From assembly GCA_009363175.1 (NCBI GenBank), contig CP045205.1, forward strand, positions 1,116,001 through 1,180,000: a stretch of DNA of 64,000 nucleotides, in the 5' to 3' direction. A model generated the notes under the pieces. The model was not told the DNA's origin. It saw only the letters and a list, made by a program, of their open reading frames with translations, and ran no database searches. Every line of letters begins with the position of its first letter. Positions within the stretch are counted from its first letter, which is position 1. A program made the translations under genes and the position numbers. The stretch comes from Citrobacter telavivensis (lineage in GTDB: Bacteria > Pseudomonadota > Gammaproteobacteria > Enterobacterales > Enterobacteriaceae). Positions 17,365 through 23,760 of this stretch are shown here, in pieces.

Positions 17365-17883
17365 TTACTTTAAACTGATATTTTTATTTTTCGCCCACTT
17401 TCTTAATCTTCCATTCGCATTGGCGTAAGGCGAAGAGGTGTTAAATGAGATCATTCGCCCCATCGTCCATTTTGTGTACCACGGTTTACCGTACAAAACA
17501 TCATCAGTACGTTCATTAATAAGCCGCACAATTTCATTTTTTACAGCCTGTAATTCAGCGATCAGGGAGTCATAGCTTAACGCGCTGTAATCCTTGTAAA
17601 ATTTTTGAGCAAGGAGGCCAAGCTGGTTCCATTTATAACCTGTTTCCGGAAAATCGACCGGCTGACCTTTCGCATCAAAAGTGATCCACTTTACAACCAG
17701 AGAATTCCATCCAAGTAGATACGAAACAAGGTCACGAACGCTCATCTCTGTCCCTTTGGCGTGCCCATCCATTGAGTCATCGGAAGTCATTTCGTTCGGG
17801 ATTGAATTAAGGTAACCGATTAATTTACTGAAATTTTTATCAATGGCTAAAAGTAATTCAGCTTTTGTTTGAGGCACACTCAT
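17365..17883 (-). CDS. ClbS/DfsB family four-helix-bundle protein
   Basis: Protein of 172 residues in the ClbS/DfsB (DinB-like) family. The family pattern is visible: MSVPQTKAELLLAIDKNFSKLIGYL at the start, WNSLVVKW in the middle, and a C-terminal MISFNTSSPYANANGRLRKW. ClbS itself protects colibactin producers by opening the toxin's cyclopropane. Most relatives have no known substrate, and no colibactin genes are seen here. The gene is visibly more AT-rich than its neighbours and stands alone, suggesting recent transfer. The start at 17883 follows AAGGA. Confidence 0.82.
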   Translation of the reverse strand: MSVPQTKAELLLAIDKNFSKLIGYLNSIPNEMTSDDSMDGHAKGTEMSVRDLVSYLLGWNSLVVKWITFDAKGQPVDFPETGYKWNQLGLLAQKFYKDYSALSYDSLIAELQAVKNEIVRLINERTDDVLYGKPWYTKWTMGRMISFNTSSPYANANGRLRKWAKNKNISLK

Positions 17884-18088
17884 AAGGAATTCCTTCTCAT
17901 TTAAGAAAATGACACCATGATGAAACGGTGTGGTGTTTTAACATCGGGCCGTTATTTTCTCTCTCCTTGCGTCATGTCTTGCAAGGATTCGTCATAACTC
18001 TTTTCGATAATACGGCTCAAAAGCGCGCTCTGCTCACAGTTTCAGACTTTCTTCTCTGCTGGCGTCGCCACGAAACACCCTCGATATC

Positions 18089-18104
18089 TGTGAATAAAAT
18101 CACA
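18089..18104. promoter_or_regulatory. CRP-cAMP site upstream of the SFCGS operon
   Basis: TGTGAATAAAATCACA is an exact match to both half-sites of the CRP consensus TGTGA-N6-TCACA. It lies about 170 bases before the first gene of the operon, suggesting catabolite control of a carbon-source pathway. Confidence 0.8.
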
Positions 18105-18168
18105 CTTTCCCAGCGATAAATCATCAAAACCCCCTTTTTTGTGGAACAGATCACTATTGCCACTCGCC

Positions 18169-18188
18169 TTTCCACTTCGAAGTGGAAA
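18169..18188. promoter_or_regulatory. 20-bp perfect palindrome, probable operator of the PRD regulator
   Basis: TTTCCACTTCGAAGTGGAAA reads the same on both strands. A further GTGGAA half-site at 18141-18146 lies 41 bases (about four helical turns) from the GTGGAA of the palindrome. The position, 87-106 bases before the first start codon of the operon, fits an activator of the MtlR/LicR type encoded by the last gene. The link to that regulator is inference. Confidence 0.6.
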
Positions 18189-18274
18189 ACAACTCGCTAC
18201 AAACTTTTGACCCCCACCGCTAGTTTTAACTCAGAGCCATTAACGGGGTAAGACGAGTGAATAACGGAGCAGTA

Positions 18275-18595
18275 ATGAACGACATGGGGGACCAGGTGGC
18301 GCAGATTGGTGAACTGGCCGATCGCATGCTGGCGCAAGTGTATGCCTTGCTGCGTGAACATCACATCATTCCCAACGCCGTACAGGAACAAATGCTGACG
18401 TCTCACGTTCGCGCCATGGCGCACCGGTCGGTGACCGGAGAGCCTTTGCCGGAAGTGGAAGCCAGTTTGTTTGATGAAATTTCAGCCGATTCAATGGCGC
18501 TTGCCCGCGACGTGGTCGCAGCGTTTGGCAATCTTCCCGAGGAAGAGGCCTGGCTGCTGTCCGTCCACTTTGAAGTCGCGAAAGACAACCTTTAA
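18275..18595 (+). CDS. Stand-alone PRD domain protein (EF_0829/AHA_3910 type)
   Basis: Small protein of 106 residues made of one PTS-regulation domain and no DNA-binding domain. The two histidine positions typical of PRDs appear in LTSHVRAMAHR and in LLSVHFEVAKDN. ATG 18275 is preferred over an upstream GTG at 18257 because GGAG (18266-18269) is properly spaced from it. It is the first gene of the operon, 11 bases before the SFCGS gene. PRDs are phosphorylated by HPr or EIIB, so it may adjust transporter or regulator activity to PTS state. Its exact role is unknown. Confidence 0.82.
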   Translation: MNDMGDQVAQIGELADRMLAQVYALLREHHIIPNAVQEQMLTSHVRAMAHRSVTGEPLPEVEASLFDEISADSMALARDVVAAFGNLPEEEAWLLSVHFEVAKDNL

Positions 18596-18606
18596 GGAGC
18601 AACAAC

Positions 18607-18969
18607 ATGGAACAGATTACAGTCGTGATTGGCGATCGTCTGGGGAAAGGCCAGAAAGTGGCAGCAGGCGTCGAGAAAGCCGGTGGCCGTGCGGTGGTGG
18701 TACCGGGTGTCGCCGCGGATATGAAACTGGGGGACGTGATGAAAGCGGAAAACGCCACGTTCGGCATCTCCTTTTGCGGCAGCGGCGGCGCGGGCGCTAT
18801 CACCGCACAGAACAAATACGGCTACAAGGCTAAATACGGGATGCGCTCTGTGGATGAAGGCGTAACGGCGATTAACGAAGGCTGCAACGTGCTGGGGTTC
18901 GGCTTTATGGATAAAGAAGAGCTTGGCGAGCGTCTGGTTCAGGCGTGGCAGAAAAAATACGGCGCCTAA
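18607..18969 (+). CDS. SFCGS family glycine-rich protein
   Basis: Cytoplasmic protein of 120 residues named for its motif ISFCGSGGAGAITAQ (about 54-68), here with Cys57; a second Cys is at 93. It always occurs with DUF4310-DUF4312 in this gene neighbourhood. The C-G-S-G-G-A-G core resembles the GACNTGAGAA core of DUF2620/YhfU in the E. coli yhf operon, which also pairs with a membrane protein and a PLP enzyme. It could be a soluble partner of the transporter, perhaps EIIB-like through Cys57 (my inference). Start behind AAGGAGCAACAAC. Confidence 0.85.
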   Translation: MEQITVVIGDRLGKGQKVAAGVEKAGGRAVVVPGVAADMKLGDVMKAENATFGISFCGSGGAGAITAQNKYGYKAKYGMRSVDEGVTAINEGCNVLGFGFMDKEELGERLVQAWQKKYGA

Positions 18970-18971
18970 GT

Positions 18972-19271
18972 ATGAAAGAACAATTCACCACAACGGTGAG
19001 AGTCACCGGTAAAGGCGAAGCCAAAACGCGCGCCTTTGCCGATGCCCTGAACCACGTTCAGGCCGCGGTCATGAAGGCATCGCCGCATATTTTACTGCGT
19101 ATTGAGCCACAGGATGTGCAGGTTGTTCAAGCGCGTGAAGCGGTGCGCAAAGAAGCGTTTTTGTTCTTCTTTCTGCGCCGGGAACGACGCACTTACAGCG
19201 TGGAGCTGGATGTGACCGTCAACGTGACAGCCATCAATCTGGACAAGGTGGATTTTGTCTCGCAACGCTGA
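18972..19271 (+). CDS. DUF4312 family protein
   Basis: Protein of 99 residues, no membrane segment, of the DUF4312 (EF_0831/AHA_3912-type) family. The pattern MKEQFTTTVRVTGKG...AFADALNHVQAAVMK suggests an alpha/beta fold similar to small ferredoxin-like domains, with a basic FLRRERRTYSVEL strand. ATG 18972 lies two bases after the SFCGS stop; an earlier in-frame start would only extend into that gene. It is found only with the DUF4310/4311 membrane pair, so it is probably a cytoplasmic transporter component. Confidence 0.82.
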   Translation: MKEQFTTTVRVTGKGEAKTRAFADALNHVQAAVMKASPHILLRIEPQDVQVVQAREAVRKEAFLFFFLRRERRTYSVELDVTVNVTAINLDKVDFVSQR

Positions 19272-19293
19272 TTCTTGTTAAGAAGGCATAATT

Positions 19294-20070
19294 ATGTTCC
19301 TGATAATTTTAATAAAATCGCTCATCATCGGTGCCCTCGTCGGCGTGGGTGTGGGGGCCGGGGCTGCACGCATGTTTCATGCGCCTACCACACAGGGGAT
19401 GGGTGCGTTTCGAACTCTGGGGGAACTGAACTCCTGTGAAGGGGATCCGGCTTCTCACTTCTCGTTTGGCCTGGGCTTTTTCTTCAACGCCTGGGCCTCA
19501 TCCGTTGCGGCGGGCTCGTTCACACAGGACGTGGATCACCGCATTATTCCTAACTGGGGCGCGGCAGCGCTGATGATCAAAAACCGCAACGTCGGTGAAA
19601 CGCTGCATGACCCGAAAAAGATGGCGATTGCCTGCGGCATCATCGGCATGATCGTCGTGACCTTCCTGAACCTCACGGCCTCTTCCGTACCGGAAGCGTT
19701 GCAGGTGACCGCCGTTAAGGTACTGGTTCCTGCGGCAAACCTGCTGGTCAACACCGTGATGCCAGTGATCTTCTGGCTGGCGGCAATCGATGCCGGTAAG
19801 AAATCGGGCTTCTGGGCAACCGTTTTCGGCGGCGCGGCGCAGTTGATCATGGGTAACGCCGTTCCGGGTCTGGTACTGGGCATCCTGATCGGTAAAGGCG
19901 TTGAAGAGAGCGGCTGGAACCATGTGACCAAAGTGATGATGGCGGCGATTGTTCTGCTGTTCGTCCTGAGCGGCTTCTTCCGTGGCTTCGACATGAAGAT
20001 GATCGAATCCTTCCACATGACCGTGCCGAACTGGCTCGAACTGATCCACAACTCGCTTAGCGGCAAATAA
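19294..20070 (+). CDS. DUF4311 membrane protein
   Basis: Integral membrane protein of 258 residues with about six to seven hydrophobic segments. It starts MFLIILIKSLIIGALVGVGVGAGAARMFH. The loop GELNSCEGDPASHFSFGLGFFFNAW is polar and conserved-looking. Family DUF4311 (EF_0832-type) is thought to pair with DUF4310 as the permease of this system. It shows no EIIC or EIID motif that I recognise, so the substrate and mechanism are open. It starts 23 bases after DUF4312 behind AAGAAGG. Confidence 0.85.
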   Translation: MFLIILIKSLIIGALVGVGVGAGAARMFHAPTTQGMGAFRTLGELNSCEGDPASHFSFGLGFFFNAWASSVAAGSFTQDVDHRIIPNWGAAALMIKNRNVGETLHDPKKMAIACGIIGMIVVTFLNLTASSVPEALQVTAVKVLVPAANLLVNTVMPVIFWLAAIDAGKKSGFWATVFGGAAQLIMGNAVPGLVLGILIGKGVEESGWNHVTKVMMAAIVLLFVLSGFFRGFDMKMIESFHMTVPNWLELIHNSLSGK

Positions 20071-20081
20071 CGGAGGCCACA

Positions 20082-20726
20082 ATGGAACAGAATAAAGGTT
20101 TTTGGTTTGCCGACTGGTCTTTCCCGATCTTCGTTGGCCTGCTCTCCTCCGGCGTATTTGCCGGGACGCACATGTACTACCTGTACGGGATTGGCGCGTT
20201 CAACGAAGTGGCTTTCGTGGCCATGCTGAAAGCGGGAATTGATACCGGATCGTACGGCGCGGTGGCGGCATTTGGCGCCAGCTTCCTGTTCGCCCGTATT
20301 ATCGAAGGTTCTCTGGTGGGGATTCTGGATATCGGCGGCGCGATTCAGACCGGTGTGGGTCTGGGGGTTCCGGCGCTGCTGCTGGGCGCGGGCATTATGT
20401 TCCCGGTTGAGAACTTTATCGCTTCTCTGGCTACGGGGCTGGCGATTGGTCTGGCGATCGGTTACGTCATCATTCTGGCGCGTAAGTTCACCATCAATCA
20501 GAGCGATTCGACCTACGGGGCGGACGTGATGATGGGGGCTGGTAACGCCTCGGGTCGTTTCCTCGGTCCACTGATCATCCTCAGCGCGATGACGGCGTCG
20601 ATCCCTATCGGCGTGGGTTCTTTGGTCGGCGCACTGCTGTTTTACATCTGGCAGAAACCGATCACCGGTGGCGCGATCCTTGGCGCAATGATTTTAGGTT
20701 CAATCTTCCCGATTGCGATTAGCTAA
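20082..20726 (+). CDS. DUF4310 membrane protein
   Basis: Integral membrane protein of 214 residues with about six hydrophobic segments, many rich in glycine (GGAIQTGVGLGVPALLLGAGIMF). It starts 11 bases after DUF4311 behind GGAGGCC, so the pair is surely co-translated and probably forms one permease. Family DUF4310 (EF_0833-type). It ends just before a stem-loop that separates the transport half of the operon from the catabolic half. Confidence 0.85.
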   Translation: MEQNKGFWFADWSFPIFVGLLSSGVFAGTHMYYLYGIGAFNEVAFVAMLKAGIDTGSYGAVAAFGASFLFARIIEGSLVGILDIGGAIQTGVGLGVPALLLGAGIMFPVENFIASLATGLAIGLAIGYVIILARKFTINQSDSTYGADVMMGAGNASGRFLGPLIILSAMTASIPIGVGSLVGALLFYIWQKPITGGAILGAMILGSIFPIAIS

Positions 20727-20732
20727 CCCTCG

Positions 20733-20752
20733 GCGGGCGTGAAAACGCCCGC
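20733..20752 (+). other. Intercistronic stem-loop with GAAA tetraloop
   Basis: GCGGGCGT (20733-20740) pairs perfectly with ACGCCCGC (20745-20752) around a GAAA tetraloop, with no following uridine run. It lies exactly between the membrane-protein genes and the enzyme genes. It more likely sets differential mRNA stability than termination. Confidence 0.7.
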
Positions 20753-20769
20753 ACTAACAGGAGAGAGAC

Positions 20770-21903
20770 ATGTTTGATTTACTCCTGCGCCGTGCGCGTC
20801 TGGTTGACGATACGGTCTGTGACATCGCCCTGAAGGACGGCAAAATCGCCGCGTTAGGTGAGATAAATGACCCGGCGGTGAAAACCGTTGAGCTCAACGG
20901 CGAGTGTTACGTCAGCGCCGGATGGATTGATTCCCACGTCCACTGCTATCCAAACTCCCCGATTTATCACGACGAACCGGACAGCGTAGGCATTGCCACC
21001 GGCGTGACAACCGTTGTGGATGCGGGCAGCACCGGTGCCGACGATATTGATGATTTTTATACCCTGACGCGCGAAGCCGCGACGGAAGTCTATGCCCTAC
21101 TGAACATCTCCCGTGTCGGATTGATTGCGCAAAACGAGCTGGCGAATATGGCCAACATCGACGCCGACGCGGTGAAGCAGGCGGTAAAACGTTATCCCGA
21201 TTTTATCGTTGGCCTGAAGGCGCGAATGAGCAGCAGCGTGGTGGGTGAAAATGGTATTACACCGCTGGATCGCGCCAAAGCGATGCAGCAAGAGAACGGT
21301 GATTTGCCCCTGATGGTTCACATCGGCAATAACCCGCCGGATCTGGATGAGATTGCGGAGCGACTGACGGCGGGCGATATCATCACCCACTGCTACAACG
21401 GAAAACCCAATCGTATCCTGACGCCGGAAGGCGAACTGCGCGCGTCGGTCACCCGGGCGATTCAGCGCGGCGTGCGTCTGGATGTAGGACACGGCACGGC
21501 CAGCCTGAGTTTCGCGGTGGCGAAACGCGCCATCAGCTTAGGCATTCTGCCGCAGACCATCAGCTCTGATATCTATTGCCGCAACCGTATCAGCGGCCCG
21601 GTGTATTCACTGGCGAATGTGATGTCGAAATTCCTCGCCATCGGAATGTCGCTGCCGCAGGTCATCGACTGCGTGACGGCCAATGCCGCCGACGGCTTGC
21701 GCCTGAAATCTAAAGGTCGCCTCCAGCCTGGTCTGGACGCTGACTTAACCCTCTTTACGCTGAAGCATCAGCCAACCGTGCTGATGGATGCCGAAAATGA
21801 CAGCTTACAGGCTGAGAAGCTGCTGGTGCCGCTTGCCGCAATACGTGCGGGCAAGGGCTATATGACCGAACAAGGGAGCGCGGAACATGCCTTCGATTTT
21901 TGA
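20770..21903 (+). CDS. Amidohydrolase/deacetylase family metallohydrolase (cog3964)
   Basis: Binuclear-metal amidohydrolase of 377 residues. Expected metal ligands can be placed: His56 and His58 in DSHVHCY, carboxylated Lys150 in VGLKARM, His184 in MVHIG, His207 in THCYNG, and Asp267 in SSDIY. Relatives in cog3964 were once misannotated as dihydroorotase or adenine deaminase, and one group hydrolyses acetyl esters of R-mandelate. A Salmonella and an Enterococcus homologue belong to this neighbourhood, without a settled natural substrate as far as I recall. Here it probably deacylates the transported compound before the ammonia-lyase acts. It overlaps the next gene by 17 bases. Confidence 0.88.
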   Translation: MFDLLLRRARLVDDTVCDIALKDGKIAALGEINDPAVKTVELNGECYVSAGWIDSHVHCYPNSPIYHDEPDSVGIATGVTTVVDAGSTGADDIDDFYTLTREAATEVYALLNISRVGLIAQNELANMANIDADAVKQAVKRYPDFIVGLKARMSSSVVGENGITPLDRAKAMQQENGDLPLMVHIGNNPPDLDEIAERLTAGDIITHCYNGKPNRILTPEGELRASVTRAIQRGVRLDVGHGTASLSFAVAKRAISLGILPQTISSDIYCRNRISGPVYSLANVMSKFLAIGMSLPQVIDCVTANAADGLRLKSKGRLQPGLDADLTLFTLKHQPTVLMDAENDSLQAEKLLVPLAAIRAGKGYMTEQGSAEHAFDF

Positions 21904-23005
21904 GAAATACCATTTAAAGCAGGTGATTAATACCTCTGGACGTATGACGGCGCTGGGCGTTTCCACGCCGCGCCCGGAAGTGGTGGAAGCGGCGATGGCC
22001 GGCATGAACCAGTACTTTGAAATGAAAGATCTGGTGAATAAAACCGGGGAATACATCGCGAAGCTGCTGGATGTAGAGGGCGCGACGGTGGTCTCCTGTG
22101 CGTCTGCGGGTATCGCCCAGTCGGTGGCTGCCGTGCTGGTTCAGGACAGCGACTGGCTGTTGGAAAACCTGCATGTCACGCCGATTGAAAATAACGAAAT
22201 CGTGCTGCCGAGAGGTCATAACGTCAACTTTGGCGCGCCGGTCGGCACGATGGTGGCGCTGGGCGGCGGCAAGCTGGTGGAAGCGGGTTATGCCAATGAG
22301 TGCTCTGCCGCACAACTGGCCGCGGCGATCACCCCGCGTACGGCGGCGATCCTGTACATCAAATCCCACCACTGCGTGCAGAAAAGTATGCTCAGCGTTG
22401 AGCAGGCCGTCGTGGTGGCGCGTAAACATAATCTGCCGTTGATTGTCGATGCGGCGGCGGAAGAAGATCTGCAGTGCTACTACCGTTCCGGCGCGGATCT
22501 AGTGATCTACAGCGGTGCGAAGGCCATTGAAGGGCCAACCAGCGGACTGGTCATCGGTAAAACGCAGTACGTCGAGTGGGTGAAACGCCAGACAGCGGGC
22601 ATTGGCCGGGCGATGAAGGTCGGCAAAGAGGGCATTCTCGGTCTGACCTGCGCCATTGAACTCTATCTGCATGCTCAGAAAGAGAGCGGCGCGGAGATGG
22701 TTGAAAAAATGACGCCGTTTATTGACGCACTCAATGCACTCAACGGGGTGACCGCTCGCGTGGTGTGGGATAGCGCCGGACGGGATATCGCCCGTGCAGA
22801 AATTAAGTTCGATGAAGCCGTTACCGGCATCGCAACGGGCGAACTGGTGGAAGCGCTCAAGCAGGGCGAATACGCGATTTACTTCCGTGGCTACAAAGCC
22901 AACGAAGGGATTATTGAAGCGGATGTGCGCAGCGTAGACCGCGCACAACTGGATATTGTGGCGCGCCGTATTGGCGACGTAATTAATCAGGAGAAACAAG
23001 CATGA
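21887..23005 (+). CDS. DgaE-like PLP-dependent ammonia-lyase
   Basis: PLP enzyme of 372 residues in the SelA-like/DgaE family. The Schiff-base lysine is predicted as Lys212 in YSGAKAIEGPTSG, with Asp188 (LIVDAA) contacting the pyridine nitrogen. Salmonella DgaE converts D-glucosaminate 6-phosphate to 2-keto-3-deoxy-6-phosphogluconate plus ammonia, and this gene is followed directly by a DgaF-like aldolase, supporting the same type of reaction. It is translationally coupled on both sides, overlapping the amidohydrolase by 17 bases and the aldolase by four. The exact substrate is inferred. Confidence 0.85.
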   Translation: MPSIFEKYHLKQVINTSGRMTALGVSTPRPEVVEAAMAGMNQYFEMKDLVNKTGEYIAKLLDVEGATVVSCASAGIAQSVAAVLVQDSDWLLENLHVTPIENNEIVLPRGHNVNFGAPVGTMVALGGGKLVEAGYANECSAAQLAAAITPRTAAILYIKSHHCVQKSMLSVEQAVVVARKHNLPLIVDAAAEEDLQCYYRSGADLVIYSGAKAIEGPTSGLVIGKTQYVEWVKRQTAGIGRAMKVGKEGILGLTCAIELYLHAQKESGAEMVEKMTPFIDALNALNGVTARVVWDSAGRDIARAEIKFDEAVTGIATGELVEALKQGEYAIYFRGYKANEGIIEADVRSVDRAQLDIVARRIGDVINQEKQA

Positions 23006-23742
23006 AACTGACCCCGAACTTTTACCGCGATCGCGTCTGCCTGAACGTATTGGCTGGCTCGAAAGAGAACGCTCGAGATATTTACGATGCGGCGGAAGGT
23101 CATGTGCTGGTCGGCGTGCTCTCCAAAAATTACCCGGATGTCGAAAGCGCGGTGGCGGATATGCGCGACTACGCGAAGCTTATCAACAACGCGCTGTCTG
23201 TCGGGCTGGGGGCGGGCGATCCGAACCAGTCGGCGATGGTCAGTGAAATCTCCCGCCAGGTTCAGCCGCAGCACGTCAACCAGGTGTTCACCGGCGTGGC
23301 AACCAGCCGCGCCCTGCTCGGGCAGAGTGAGACGGTGGTTAACGGTCTGGTATCGCCAACCGGCACGCCGGGTCTGGTGAAAATTTCCACCGGACCGCTG
23401 AGCAGCAAAGCGGCGGACGGCATTGTCCCGGTCGAAACGGCTATCGCATTGCTGAAAGATATGGGGGGGAGCTCGATCAAATACTTCCCGATGGGGGGGC
23501 TGAAATGCCGTGACGAATATAAAGCGGTGGCAGAGGCCTGTGCGCGTCATGATTTCTGGCTGGAACCGACCGGTGGCATCGATCTGGAAAACTACGCTGA
23601 GATTTTGCAAATTGCCCTCGACGCTGGCGTCAGTAAAATCATTCCTCACATTTATAGTTCTATTATTGATAAGGTAAGTGGGAACACCCGTCCGGACGAT
23701 GTGCGCCAGCTGCTTGCGTTTACCCGGACGTGTGTAGGTTAA
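23002..23742 (+). CDS. DgaF-like 2-keto-3-deoxy-6-phosphogluconate (KDGP) aldolase
   Basis: Class I aldolase-type TIM barrel of 246 residues of the KDGP aldolase/DgaF family, distinct from Eda. Likely catalytic Lys is in the SSIKYFPMGGLKCRDEY segment, with a phosphate-binding PTGGIDLENY loop. It would cleave KDGP to pyruvate and glyceraldehyde 3-phosphate, feeding central metabolism. The start ATG overlaps the lyase stop (ATGA), so the two are made together. It is the last enzyme of the pathway before the regulator gene. Confidence 0.87.
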   Translation: MKLTPNFYRDRVCLNVLAGSKENARDIYDAAEGHVLVGVLSKNYPDVESAVADMRDYAKLINNALSVGLGAGDPNQSAMVSEISRQVQPQHVNQVFTGVATSRALLGQSETVVNGLVSPTGTPGLVKISTGPLSSKAADGIVPVETAIALLKDMGGSSIKYFPMGGLKCRDEYKAVAEACARHDFWLEPTGGIDLENYAEILQIALDAGVSKIIPHIYSSIIDKVSGNTRPDDVRQLLAFTRTCVG

Positions 23743-23760
23743 AATAACGAGGAGAGTGAT

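Larger units (their letters stand above)
17884..18274. other. Intergenic control region of the SFCGS operon
   Basis: About 390 bases without a convincing gene. It contains a perfect CRP-type site (18089-18104), a GTGGAA half-site (18141-18146) and a perfect 20-bp palindrome (18169-18188), annotated separately. A TTGACC at 18207-18212 resembles a -35 box but lacks a well-spaced -10. No sigma-54 GG-N10-GC element was found. Confidence 0.5.

Noticed and set aside
17928..18119. Short open frame of 63 codons before the SFCGS operon
   Set aside because: No ribosome-binding site or family resemblance, and it overlaps the CRP site; treated as non-coding control DNA.
18120..18274. Sigma-54 promoter for the SFCGS operon by analogy with the dga operon
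   Set aside because: No GG-N10-GC element was seen and the regulator lacks an AAA+ sigma-54 activator domain.
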